Origin: Arthrobacter ipis
Lineage (GTDB): Bacteria; Actinomycetota; Actinomycetes; Actinomycetales; Micrococcaceae
DNA: 64,000 nt
NCBI RefSeq assembly: GCF_014694315.1
Contig: NZ_JAAOXD010000004.1
Coordinates: forward strand, 293,976-357,975
Reading direction: 5' to 3'
A program made the translations under genes and the position numbers. The notes under the pieces are model-generated. The model did not search any database and was not told where the DNA came from. It saw nothing but the letters and a program-made list of their open reading frames with translations. Positions 26,046 to 34,339 of the stretch are shown piece after piece (position 1 is the first letter of the stretch; every line of letters starts with the position of its first letter).

Positions 26046-27146
26046 TTACTTGGTGATCGGGCCGAGAACCGGATCGTCCACGTAGGCCGTCTTGACGTTT
26101 TCCTTGGTCACGATGACCGGCTCCAGCAGGTAGGCGGGAACGGTCTTGACCTTGTTGTTGTAGGACTTGTCGTCGTTGATTTCAGGCTTCTTGCCGGCCT
26201 GGATGTCCTTGACCATGACGATCGCGTGCTCAACGAGCTTGCGGGTGTCCTTGTTGATGGTGGAGTACTGCTCGCCGGCCATGATGGACTTGACCGATTC
26301 AACCTCGGAGTCCTGCCCGGTGACCACCGGAAGCGGCTTGCCGGCGGCCTTGACGGCGGTCAGCACCGCGCGGGCCAGCGTGTCGTTCGGGGAAAGCACG
26401 CCGTCCAGTGAAGCGGAGGTGTAGCTGCCCGTCAGGAGGGTGTCGGCACGGCGCTGGGCGTTTTCTGCCTTCCAGCCCTGGGTGACGGCCTGTTCGAAGG
26501 TCTTCTGGCCGGAAACCACCTTGAGGGTGCCGTCGTCGATCTTCGGCTTCAGGACGCTCATGGCGCCGTCAAAGAAGACCTTGGCGTTGGCGTCGTCAGG
26601 GGAACCGGCGAAGAGCTCGATGTTGTACGGGCCGTTGGGCTTCTTGGCCTTCATGCCGTCCAGCAGCGCCTTGCCCTGCAGCTCGCCCACCTTGAAGTTG
26701 TCGTAGGCCACGTAGTAGTCCACGTTCTCGGTGTTCAGCAGCAGGCGGTCGTAGGCGATGATGGTGGCGCCGGCGTCCTTGGCCTGCTTCAGCTGGGTGC
26801 CGAGCTGCGCGCCGTCGATAGCGCCGACGACGATGACCTTGGCGCCCTTGGTGATCATGGCGCTGATCTGGTTCTGCTGTTCCGAGACGCCGCCGTTGGC
26901 GAACTGGACGTCCGCCTTGAACCCGGCCTGGGTCAGCCCGTCATTGAACAGCTTCTCCGCCAGGACCCAGTTCTCACTGGTCTTCTGGGGGAGCGCGACG
27001 CCGATCGAGGAGTCCTTGGGGAACGCCTCACCGCCGGCGGTGCCGCCGCCCGTCGTACCTGTGTCGGAACGGCCGCAGGCTGTCAGCGCCAGTGCCGCAA
27101 TGGCAGCGATTGCTGCCGCCTTTCCTGCCTTACCAATCATTCGCAT
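26046..27146 (-). CDS. chvE: Monosaccharide ABC transporter substrate-binding lipoprotein
   Basis: 366 aa. Lipoprotein signal AAIAAIAALALTACGRS with lipobox LTAC, so the protein is tethered outside the membrane. The mature domain is a periplasmic-binding-protein type 1 sugar binder: SIGVALPQKTSENWVLAEKL, IVVGAIDGAQLGTQLKQAKD, ATIIAYDRLLLNTENVDYYV and VTGQDSEVESVKSIMAGEQY are characteristic of the ChvE/MmsE (multiple monosaccharide) group. It is the last gene of a three-gene operon. The spacing of 55 bp after the permease may allow separate translation. Likely sugars are xylose, arabinose, galactose or glucose; the sequence does not decide. Confidence 0.92.
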   Translation of the reverse strand: MRMIGKAGKAAAIAAIAALALTACGRSDTGTTGGGTAGGEAFPKDSSIGVALPQKTSENWVLAEKLFNDGLTQAGFKADVQFANGGVSEQQNQISAMITKGAKVIVVGAIDGAQLGTQLKQAKDAGATIIAYDRLLLNTENVDYYVAYDNFKVGELQGKALLDGMKAKKPNGPYNIELFAGSPDDANAKVFFDGAMSVLKPKIDDGTLKVVSGQKTFEQAVTQGWKAENAQRRADTLLTGSYTSASLDGVLSPNDTLARAVLTAVKAAGKPLPVVTGQDSEVESVKSIMAGEQYSTINKDTRKLVEHAIVMVKDIQAGKKPEINDDKSYNNKVKTVPAYLLEPVIVTKENVKTAYVDDPVLGPITK

Positions 27147-27201
27147 GTGCTCGGTTCACTTTCTATAGGGGTGGGAAATGCATCCGGGGAGCGGGCGGTG
27201 C

Positions 27202-28479
27202 TCAGGCTTCCCGGGAGATAGTTTCCTTGGTGGAAGTCACTTCGTCGGGCTGGAGCGGGGTGCCGCCGCTGGGGCGGTTGAAGCCCTGGGTCAGCATGCC
27301 GATGATGGAGCGCTTGCCCTGGCTCTTGTTGTAGACATCGAACGCGACGGCGATCAGCAGGACCAGGCCCTTGATGATCTGGGTCAGGTCGGCGCCCACG
27401 CCGAGGAGCTGCAGACCATTGTTCAGCACGGCCATGACCAGGCCACCGACAATCGAGCCGATCACGGTGCCGACGCCGCCGGTGACTGCTGCACCGCCGA
27501 TGAACACCGCGGCGATGGCATCAAGTTCCCAGCCGACGCCGTCGAACGGGCCGGATGCCGTGGAGCGGCCCACGAAGATCATGCCGGCGAGGCCGGCCAG
27601 GATGGCCATGTTCATCATGACCAGGAAGTTGACCTTCTTGGACTGGACGCCGGAGAGTTCGGCGGCGTGGCGGTTGCCACCCACGGCGTAGATGTGGCGG
27701 CCGACGACGGTCTTGGAGGCAATGAAGCCGTAGATCAGGACCAGGACGGCGAGGATGAGGCCGGGGATGGGGAAGGATGTGCCCGGGCGGCCGGTGGCGA
27801 ACAGGTAGGTGGCGTAAAGGATCGCGCCGCAGACCAAGATGAGCTTGGTGGCCACCACCCAGCCCTCGGGTACCTCAGCGCCGAGGGCCTTCGCGGTGCG
27901 GCGGCTGCGGAGTTCGCTGAACACCACGAACGCGACGGCGAGCAGGCCCAGCAGCAGGGTCAGGTTGTTGAAGCCGGTGTTCGGGCCGACCTCCGGAAGG
28001 TAGCCGGAGCCGATGTACTGGAAGTCGGACGGGACGGGGATGGTGTTGGACTTGCCGACGAACTGGTTGAAGCCGCGGAACAGGAGCATGCCGGCCAGGG
28101 TGACGATGAACGCGGGTATGCCCACGTAGGCGGTCCAGAACCCTTGCCACGCCCCGATCAGGGCACCGAGGGCGAGGCCCAGCAGAATGCCGGCGTACCA
28201 GGGGATGCCCCAGTCCCGGATGGCAAGTGCCACCGTGACGCCGACGAACGCCGCCACGGATCCGACTGACAGGTCGATGTGGCCGGCGATGATCACCAGC
28301 ACCATGCCGATGGCCAGGATCAGGATGTAGGAGTTGCCGTTGAAAAGGTTGATCACGTTGCCCGGCGTCAGCGTGCGGCCCTGGGTAGCGAATTGGAAGA
28401 AGATGATCAGCGCCACCAGGGCGAAGATCATGCCGAATTGGCGGGTGTTGCCGCCAAAGAGCTTCTTGAGCGCGTTCAT
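27202..28479 (-). CDS. mmsB: Monosaccharide ABC transporter permease
   Basis: 425 aa, ATG preceded by AAGGACTGACAAA. At least ten hydrophobic segments are visible, with the family stretches TPGNVINLFNGNSYILILAI, GHIDLSVGSVAAFVG (the conserved ribose/xylose-type permease motif), FIVTLAGMLLFRGFN and VTGGVGTVIGSIVGGLVMAV. It belongs to the BPD_transp_2 family and forms the membrane channel of the CUT2 importer, working as a homodimer with the double-domain ATPase encoded just upstream. The C-terminal 40 residues are a cytoplasmic polar tail (GGTPLQPDEVTSTKE). Confidence 0.93.
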   Translation of the reverse strand: MNALKKLFGGNTRQFGMIFALVALIIFFQFATQGRTLTPGNVINLFNGNSYILILAIGMVLVIIAGHIDLSVGSVAAFVGVTVALAIRDWGIPWYAGILLGLALGALIGAWQGFWTAYVGIPAFIVTLAGMLLFRGFNQFVGKSNTIPVPSDFQYIGSGYLPEVGPNTGFNNLTLLLGLLAVAFVVFSELRSRRTAKALGAEVPEGWVVATKLILVCGAILYATYLFATGRPGTSFPIPGLILAVLVLIYGFIASKTVVGRHIYAVGGNRHAAELSGVQSKKVNFLVMMNMAILAGLAGMIFVGRSTASGPFDGVGWELDAIAAVFIGGAAVTGGVGTVIGSIVGGLVMAVLNNGLQLLGVGADLTQIIKGLVLLIAVAFDVYNKSQGKRSIIGMLTQGFNRPSGGTPLQPDEVTSTKETISREA

Positions 28480-28523
28480 TTTGTCAGTCCTTGGTCTGGA
28501 AGGTTCTGGAGGGTTCCAGAGGG

Positions 28524-30080
28524 TCAGGCGGTTTTTCGGGCGGAGGTCATGAGTTTCATCAGGCTTTCCTGGCTGGCGTCGTCCTTGTCCAGGACGCCGG
28601 TGATGGAGCCTTCGAAGATGGTGTAGATGCGGTCGGAGAGTCCCAGCAGTTCGGGGAGTTCGGAGGAGATCACGATGACGCCCTTGCCCTGGTTGGCCAG
28701 CTGCTGGATGATCCCGTAGATCTCGTACTTGGCCCCGACGTCGATGCCGCGGGTGGGCTCATCAAGGATCAGCAGGTCCGGGTCCGTGAACATCCACTTC
28801 GCCAGGACCACCTTCTGCTGGTTCCCGCCGGACAGTTTGGCCACGCCCTCCTCCACGGACGGCGTCTTGGTCCGCAGGGACTTGCGGTACTGCTCGGCCA
28901 CCGTGAATTCCTTGTTCGCATCGACCACCAGGCCCTTGGTGATCTTCTTCAGAGCCGCCGAGACGGTGGTGGTCTTGATGTCATCCAGCAGGTTCAGGCC
29001 CAGCGACTTCCGGTCCTCCGTGACGTAGCCCAGGCCGGCGTCGATGGCCTGCTTGACGTTCTTCAGGTGGAGTTCCTTGCCGTTCTTGTAGATCTGGCCG
29101 CTGATGAAGCGGCCGTAGGAACGGCCGAACACTGACCGCGCCAGTTCGGTGCGGCCGGCGCCCATCAGACCGGCGAAACCGACGATCTCACCGCGGCGGA
29201 CGAAGAAGTTTGAACCCTTGCAGACCAGGCGGTCCTGCACCTGCGGGTGCCCGACCGTCCAGCCCTTGACCTCGAACAGGACCTCCCCGATCTTGGGTTC
29301 GTGGTCCGGGAACCGCGATTCCAGGGTGCGCCCCACCATGCCCTTGATGATGCGGTCCTCGTCGACGCCGTCGGCCTTCACGTTGAGCGTCTCGATCGAC
29401 TTGCCGTCACGGATGATGGTGATGGAGTCGGCGATCTGTTCGATCTCGTTGAGCTTGTGGGAAATGATGATGGACGTGATGCCGCGGCCCTTCAGGCCGA
29501 GGATCAGGTCCAGCAGGTGCTGGGAGTCGGATTCGTTCAGTGCGGCAGTCGGCTCGTCCAGGATGAGGAGCTTCACGGACTTGTTCAGCGCCTTGGCGAT
29601 CTCCACCAGCTGCTGCTTGCCGACGCCGATTTCCTTGATCGGGGTGTCCGGGTCCTCGCGCAGGCCCACCCGGGCGAGCAGCTCGCGGGAGCGGGTGCGG
29701 GCTTCGGCCCAGTCGATCACTCCGCGCTTGACCGGTTCGTTGCCCAGGAAGATGTTCTCCGTGATGGAGAGCTCCGGGATGAGCGCCAGTTCCTGGTGGA
29801 TGATCACGATGCCGGCGTGTTCGCTGGCCCGAATGTCCTTGAACTGCTGCACCTCGTTTTGGTACACGATGTCGCCGTTGTAGCTGCCGTAGGGGTACAC
29901 GCCGGAGAGGACCTTCATGAGGGTGGACTTTCCGGCGCCGTTTTCCCCGCAGATCGCGTGGATCTCCCCGGCCTTCACCACCAGGTTCACATCGGACAAG
30001 GCTTTAACGCCCGGGAATTCCTTGGTGATGGACCGCATCTCCAAGAGAACCGGCTCGCTCTGCGTGTTGAGGGACGTCAT
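28524..30080 (-). CDS. mmsA: Monosaccharide ABC transporter ATP-binding protein (two ATPase domains)
   Basis: 518 aa, first gene of the operon. Domain 1 (about 10-250) has Walker [13 protein letters not shown], signature [13 protein letters not shown] and Walker [16 protein letters not shown]. Domain 2 (about 265-505) has the degenerate Walker A region [16 protein letters not shown], signature [15 protein letters not shown] and Walker [17 protein letters not shown]. This duplicated layout with a weak second P-loop is standard for CUT2 sugar importers (RbsA/XylG/GguA). It powers uptake of a monosaccharide with the downstream permease and binding protein. A predicted promoter and ROK operator lie about 95 bp upstream. 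Confidence 0.94.
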   Translation of the reverse strand: MTSLNTQSEPVLLEMRSITKEFPGVKALSDVNLVVKAGEIHAICGENGAGKSTLMKVLSGVYPYGSYNGDIVYQNEVQQFKDIRASEHAGIVIIHQELALIPELSITENIFLGNEPVKRGVIDWAEARTRSRELLARVGLREDPDTPIKEIGVGKQQLVEIAKALNKSVKLLILDEPTAALNESDSQHLLDLILGLKGRGITSIIISHKLNEIEQIADSITIIRDGKSIETLNVKADGVDEDRIIKGMVGRTLESRFPDHEPKIGEVLFEVKGWTVGHPQVQDRLVCKGSNFFVRRGEIVGFAGLMGAGRTELARSVFGRSYGRFISGQIYKNGKELHLKNVKQAIDAGLGYVTEDRKSLGLNLLDDIKTTTVSAALKKITKGLVVDANKEFTVAEQYRKSLRTKTPSVEEGVAKLSGGNQQKVVLAKWMFTDPDLLILDEPTRGIDVGAKYEIYGIIQQLANQGKGVIVISSELPELLGLSDRIYTIFEGSITGVLDKDDASQESLMKLMTSARKTA

Positions 30081-30173
30081 ATGCCCTTACGCCTCCAATG
30101 CATTGACTTCGTTGTCTTCCCTGCAATCCGCAGGGCCGTCTGATGAAAAAAGTAGATGGAGCATGCCCTTGTC

Positions 30174-30191
30174 GTCAAGTATTTAACGCAA
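30174..30191 (-). promoter_or_regulatory. Predicted ROK operator overlapping the -35 box of the transporter operon
   Basis: GTCAAGTATTTAACGCAA on the plus strand. On the reverse strand it supplies TTGACG as a -35 box, 17 bp before CTACTT. The imperfect inverted repeat GTCAA-N4-TTAAC recurs at 31433-31450 in front of the ROK gene. Overlap with the -35 box fits repression. Confidence 0.6.
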
Positions 30192-30209
30192 CGGCGGGAT
30201 AACGAAACG

Positions 30210-31400
30210 CTACGAGCGCCGGATTCCGGCATGTTGGAAGACCAGCGATGCGGCGCCCAAGGCCTCCGCCCGGTCGTTCAGGGAGGACATGGTCAGGGTG
30301 GTGGTTTCGCCGATCACCGGGACGGCGTGCCGCACCAAACCTCGCCGGATGGGGTCCAGCAGGATGTCCCCCAAGCCCGCCAAGGGGCCGCCTACCACAA
30401 TGACCTCGGGATTGATCAGGTTGGCCACATTTCCGAGCGCCCTGCCCACTGCAAGGCCCGCGTCGTCCACCACGCGCAGGGTGGCGGCATCCCTGGCCAG
30501 CGCCTTGCGAACGATGTCCTCGGGGGTCAGCGGACGCTCCTCGCCCCGGCTCAGCAGTTCGATCATGGTGGTGGTGGAGGCGATGGTTTCCAGGCAGCCC
30601 CTGTTGCCGCAGCGGCAGATCAGGCCGTGTTCGTGGATGGTCGCGTGGCCGATTTCGCCGGTGATCCCGACGTTGCCGTAGTACGGGTTGCCGTTGAGGA
30701 TCAGGCCCGCGCCAATGCCCGATCCGATCTTCATGAAGAGCAGGTTGCTGATGCCGCTGTGCGGCCCCCAGGTGACCTCGGACAGTGCACCAAGATTCGA
30801 GTCATTGTCTACGAATATTGGGAATTGGAACGCGTCTTCGAGACGTTCCAGGATATCGATGCCCACCCATTCGGGCAGGATGGCCCCCTGCGCGACGGTG
30901 CTGGTCCGGCGGTCAATCGGGCCGGGAATTCCGACGCCGGCCCCCACCACGGCGCTGCGCTCCACGCCGCTGTCCGCCAGCAGTTTTTCGAGCAGGGCGA
31001 CGGCGGCCTGGATGCCCTGCTCTGCCTGGTGTCCGAGGGGCAGGAGCACAGATTCCTCGGCGATGATGTGGTAGCTGAGCGAGGCCAGAACCACCCGCAG
31101 GTGCCGCCGGCCAAAGTCAATGCCCACTGCCACGGCACCGTTGCTGTTGAGTCGGACGTTGAGCGCGCGCCGGCCGGAACTGGTGGTCGGCTCGGTGGAA
31201 GCCAGCCCGGAGTCCTGCATGATCTTGACGATGTTGGACACTGTCGCGGTGGACAGTCCCGTCTGCCGCGCCAGTTCCGCCTGGGTGGAAGGACCATTGA
31301 GCAGGCATTCAATAATCCGCTGCTGGTTCAGGTGCCTGAGGGCGGATTGCGACCCGGGGTTTTTGGTTCGGCTCCTCGTTGAGCGCGCTGGTGAGGGCAT
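30210..31400 (-). CDS. ROK-family transcriptional regulator of the monosaccharide transporter
   Basis: 396 aa. The N-terminal winged helix-turn-helix (about 15-75: LNQQRIIECLLNGPSTQAEL, ARQTGLSTATVSNIVKIMQD) is followed by a sugar-kinase-fold ROK domain: AVGIDFGRRHLRVVLASLSY (phosphate site), GAGVGIPGPIDRRTSTVAQG, VDNDSNLGALSEVTWGPH, EIGHATIHEHGLICRCGNRG and CLETIAS. The zinc motif CxCGNRGCLE is intact. ROK regulators of this type sense the transported sugar or its phosphate and repress the transport operon. It lies directly upstream of that operon on the same strand, each with its own promoter and the same predicted operator. Confidence 0.92.
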   Translation of the reverse strand: MPSPARSTRSRTKNPGSQSALRHLNQQRIIECLLNGPSTQAELARQTGLSTATVSNIVKIMQDSGLASTEPTTSSGRRALNVRLNSNGAVAVGIDFGRRHLRVVLASLSYHIIAEESVLLPLGHQAEQGIQAAVALLEKLLADSGVERSAVVGAGVGIPGPIDRRTSTVAQGAILPEWVGIDILERLEDAFQFPIFVDNDSNLGALSEVTWGPHSGISNLLFMKIGSGIGAGLILNGNPYYGNVGITGEIGHATIHEHGLICRCGNRGCLETIASTTTMIELLSRGEERPLTPEDIVRKALARDAATLRVVDDAGLAVGRALGNVANLINPEVIVVGGPLAGLGDILLDPIRRGLVRHAVPVIGETTTLTMSSLNDRAEALGAASLVFQHAGIRRS

Positions 31401-31432
31401 GAAATGAACATTGCACCATCGGCGGCCTTGTA

Positions 31433-31450
31433 GTCAAGAAGTTAACGCAA
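31433..31450 (-). promoter_or_regulatory. Predicted ROK operator in the regulator's own promoter
   Basis: GTCAAGAAGTTAACGCAA, 16 of 18 identical to the site at 30174-30191. On the reverse strand it provides TTGACT as a -35 box, 33-38 bp before the regulator's ATG, with CAATGT as a possible -10. This suggests autoregulation. Confidence 0.6.
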
Positions 31451-31610
31451 TGACCCGGCGTCTGAAGTAAGCCGCCCGCCGGACGATCCGTCCCGCGGGC
31501 TGTCAGGGACGGTGCAAATGGACCGGATCGGCAGCCGCCGCCCGCGGATACGCTGAAGGAAACGGCGCCCGGTGTGGGCCGGGCGTCCACGAAGACTTGA
31601 GGTGATCACG

Positions 31611-32429
31611 GTGAAGCTGGCGCTGATGCAGGCGAACTCCAGGGTTTTGGACATCGAAGGGAACTGCGAAGCCATTGACCGGACGGCACAGATGGCCGCG
31701 GAAGCGGGTGCGGAGGTACTGCTGACGCCCGAGCTTTTCCCGGTTGGCTACGCCCCGCTGCGCGTCAGGGCGGAGCTGGAGCTTAACGCCCTGCCCGGCA
31801 TCCGGCGTACTCTTGCCGGCATCGCCGCAAGGCACCGGATCGCCATGGTCTACAGCCTGCCCCGGGTCACGGCCGACGGGCAGTGGCAGATCACCGCGAC
31901 GGTGCTGGACAACCGCGGGAACGAACTGCTCAGCTACGCCAAGGTGCACCTTTTTGGTCCGGAGGAGCGCAAGGCATTCAGTCCCGCGGAAGCAGCCCCC
32001 GCCGTCGTCGATCTGGGCGGCATGAAGGCCTCGCTGGCTATCTGCTACGACGTGGAGTTCCCCGAGACCGTGCGCGCGGCCGCCGCGGCCGGCGCCGACC
32101 TGCTTCTGGTACCCACAGCTCTGGCCCACGGCTTCGAGTCGGTGCCGCAGGTACTGCTGCGGGCCCGCGCGCTGGAGAGCCAACTTACAGTGGCTTACGC
32201 CAACCACTCCGGGGAGGAGGACGGCTGCACCTTCCTGGGCGGAAGCGTCATTGCCGGCCCCGACGGCGAACTGCTGGCCGCCGCCGGCACCGGTCCGGAA
32301 CTGCTGTACGCCGAGGTCAGCGCCGAAGCGGCCCAACAGGCACGGGATGCCGTGCCGTATCTGCGGGAACGGCGGCCTGATGTCTACCGCGCCTGGGACG
32401 AGAACGGCGGCGGCACAGGCCCTTCCTAG
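31611..32429 (+). CDS. davA: Nitrilase-family amidase, probable 5-aminopentanamidase
   Basis: 272 aa from the GTG at 31611, with GAGGTGA just upstream; an in-frame ATG at 31572 lacks a ribosome site. The carbon-nitrogen hydrolase catalytic triad is present: Glu in VLLTPELFPVGY, Lys in YAKVHLFG and Cys in LAICYDVEFPET. The last two stretches and LESQLTVAYANHSGEEDG resemble Pseudomonas DavA, which hydrolyses 5-aminovaleramide to 5-aminovalerate. With the DavB-like monooxygenase at 35915-37648 this makes the second step of lysine degradation. A different short-chain or aromatic amide substrate is possible. The gene converges on the PucR regulator gene, with stops 9 bp apart. Confidence 0.78.
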   Translation: MKLALMQANSRVLDIEGNCEAIDRTAQMAAEAGAEVLLTPELFPVGYAPLRVRAELELNALPGIRRTLAGIAARHRIAMVYSLPRVTADGQWQITATVLDNRGNELLSYAKVHLFGPEERKAFSPAEAAPAVVDLGGMKASLAICYDVEFPETVRAAAAAGADLLLVPTALAHGFESVPQVLLRARALESQLTVAYANHSGEEDGCTFLGGSVIAGPDGELLAAAGTGPELLYAEVSAEAAQQARDAVPYLRERRPDVYRAWDENGGGTGPS

Positions 32430-32438
32430 GATGCAGTG

Positions 32439-34241
32439 TTAGGTGGCCGGCAGCCCGTCCACGTACTGCAGCGCAATCCAGAGTTCGGCCCGCACCTGCG
32501 CCTGGTTCAGGTCAATGTCCAACAGCTCGGCCACCGCGTTGACCTGCCGCCGGACGCTGTTCCGGTGCAGGCCCAACGCCTTGGCCGTGGCATCCCAGTT
32601 CCCGTTCTCGCCGAGCCACGCCCTCAGTACGGACAGGTGCGCGGTCCGGCGCTCGCTGTCCTGGCTGAGCACGGGCTCCAGCAGCCGCCCGGCCAGCATG
32701 GTTCCGGCTTCCTGCCCCAGCAGTCCGGCGACCGTCCACGTCACCTCACCCACCCTGGCGCTCTTGCCGGTGGTCTGGACGCGCTGCCGCAGCGCCGTCA
32801 CCCGCTGGTAGGCGCTGCCCAGATCGGTGAGTTCGCTGGCGTCCCCGATAACCAGCCGCCACCCGAGCTTCTCGACTTCACCCAGCAGGGCATCGTCCAC
32901 CCGGAGCCGGGTGATGGCGGCGAAGCCATAGTCCGTGAGCTCCACGAGCTTGGTGTCGAAGAGGCGGCGCCACTGCAGCAGCTCCCGGACCGGGCTGTCT
33001 GCGGCGCGCCCGGCAGCCTGCCCCGCGCCCTGATCTGCCCGAATGCCTTTTTCAGCCCGAATGCGTTGCTCAGCCCCGTTGCCCTGCGTCGCGGTGATTC
33101 CCTGGGTTGCGCTGACTCCCTGCGCCGCGCTGATTCCCTGCACAATGCGCAAGGCACCCGAACGAGTGGAGGAAGTGCTCTGGGCCAGCAGGTCCCGCAG
33201 CCCGTTGAGGTGCCGCGCCCCGCCGGCGGACAGGCTGTCCGGGTGCAGCAGCAGCGACGTCGCCAGCTGGCTCGGCGCCAGTGAGCCGCTGGTCCGTTGC
33301 CGGACCAGGAGCTCCAGAAGTCCGACGGCGGAGGAGACAACGCTGTTCTGCGCTGGGGTCAGCGGCGTGTCACTGCCCAGCACCAGTGCCCCGAGATTGG
33401 CGTCGCGTGTGCTGCGCAGCGGATGTCCAAACACGAGCCGGGACCCGGGGCGGTCCAAGGAATCCATCTCCACGCGGGGGCCGCTTCCGCCCAGGAGGCG
33501 GCCGAGCAGCGGCTGCAGGGCGGCAACCTCGACGCCGGAGCCCGCCCGGGCGCGAACCCGCCCGTCCGCACCGATCAGCATGGCCCACACCGGAACCCGC
33601 TGGGCCAGGGCGGCGAGCAGCTCGTGTTCCGGCCGGGCGGACAGGACGGCTCGCATCAGCTGCCTGTTGGTGTCCGCGAGGTGCCTGAACAGTTTCGCGT
33701 TGTCCGATTCGAGGAGCCGGGAGAACTCTAGGCCGATGGCGGCGAACGGGACCGTGCTCGGTACCTGCACGAGCGTCAGGTTGTGCCGGACGCAGGCAGC
33801 CACCACGGGGTCGGGGACGGCGGTGAAGTAGGGCTCCAGGCCGAAGCCGAGAGCCACCACCCCGGCCTTCACGAGGCGCCGGACATAGGCGTCGACCCCG
33901 GATGCGCCTCCTGCGGCGTCGCCCGCGTCGGCTGGATTGCTGCCGGCGTCGCCCGCGTCGCCCGCGTCACCCCCGGCGCCGCCCACGAAAGGCAAGCCCG
34001 CCGTCAGGAGGAATTCGCCGTCGAGCAGATACGGGGTAGGGTCCTCCAGCTCACTCGGTTCAACCCACCGCAGCAGGCCGGAACCATTACCGCCGTCGTG
34101 AACCACCACCACCTCGGCGGGCAGCTTTGCCAGGAGCTGGTCAAGGGTGACCCCGCTTCGATGCTCTCCGGCGGAACCGGCCGCCGAAGTGGTGCCGCCG
34201 GCCGCCTCAGGCGGGCCCATCTGTTGTGCATTACGTCCCAT
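32439..34241 (-). CDS. PucR-family transcriptional regulator of the lysine catabolic locus
   Basis: About 600 aa from the ATG at 34241; a TAGAGT -10 box ends near 34250, giving an apparently leaderless start. The N-terminal domain (VTLDQLLAKLPAEVVVVHDG, VDAYVRRLVKAGVVALGFGL, LTLVQVPSTVPFAAIGLEFS) is the PucR/purine-catabolism sensory domain. The C-terminal HTH_30 domain reads LRAWLGENGNWDATAKALGL then HRNSVRRQVNAVAELLDIDL. Two unusual inserts stand out: GDAGDAGDAGSNPADAGDAA near residue 100, and SAAQGVSATQGITATQGNGA near residue 370. Divergent transcription from the permease and davB suggests that it controls them. Amino-acid sensing is inferred, not shown. Confidence 0.85.
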   Translation of the reverse strand: MGRNAQQMGPPEAAGGTTSAAGSAGEHRSGVTLDQLLAKLPAEVVVVHDGGNGSGLLRWVEPSELEDPTPYLLDGEFLLTAGLPFVGGAGGDAGDAGDAGSNPADAGDAAGGASGVDAYVRRLVKAGVVALGFGLEPYFTAVPDPVVAACVRHNLTLVQVPSTVPFAAIGLEFSRLLESDNAKLFRHLADTNRQLMRAVLSARPEHELLAALAQRVPVWAMLIGADGRVRARAGSGVEVAALQPLLGRLLGGSGPRVEMDSLDRPGSRLVFGHPLRSTRDANLGALVLGSDTPLTPAQNSVVSSAVGLLELLVRQRTSGSLAPSQLATSLLLHPDSLSAGGARHLNGLRDLLAQSTSSTRSGALRIVQGISAAQGVSATQGITATQGNGAEQRIRAEKGIRADQGAGQAAGRAADSPVRELLQWRRLFDTKLVELTDYGFAAITRLRVDDALLGEVEKLGWRLVIGDASELTDLGSAYQRVTALRQRVQTTGKSARVGEVTWTVAGLLGQEAGTMLAGRLLEPVLSQDSERRTAHLSVLRAWLGENGNWDATAKALGLHRNSVRRQVNAVAELLDIDLNQAQVRAELWIALQYVDGLPAT

Positions 34242-34339
34242 GCCAGAACACTCTAGGTCATTTTGCACAGCAGTGAGAGGTGACTCACACGCCTAGGCTT
34301 GAGCGACGGAAAGCCCAAACTACTTACGAACGGACGTCA
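34242..34339. promoter_or_regulatory. Divergent promoter region between the PucR gene and the permease-davB operon
   Basis: On the minus strand TAGAGT lies about nine bases before the PucR ATG. On the plus strand TAGGCT (in GCCTAGGCTTGAG, about 34291-34303) is the best -10 candidate for the permease. I see no clear inverted repeat as operator. Confidence 0.4.
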
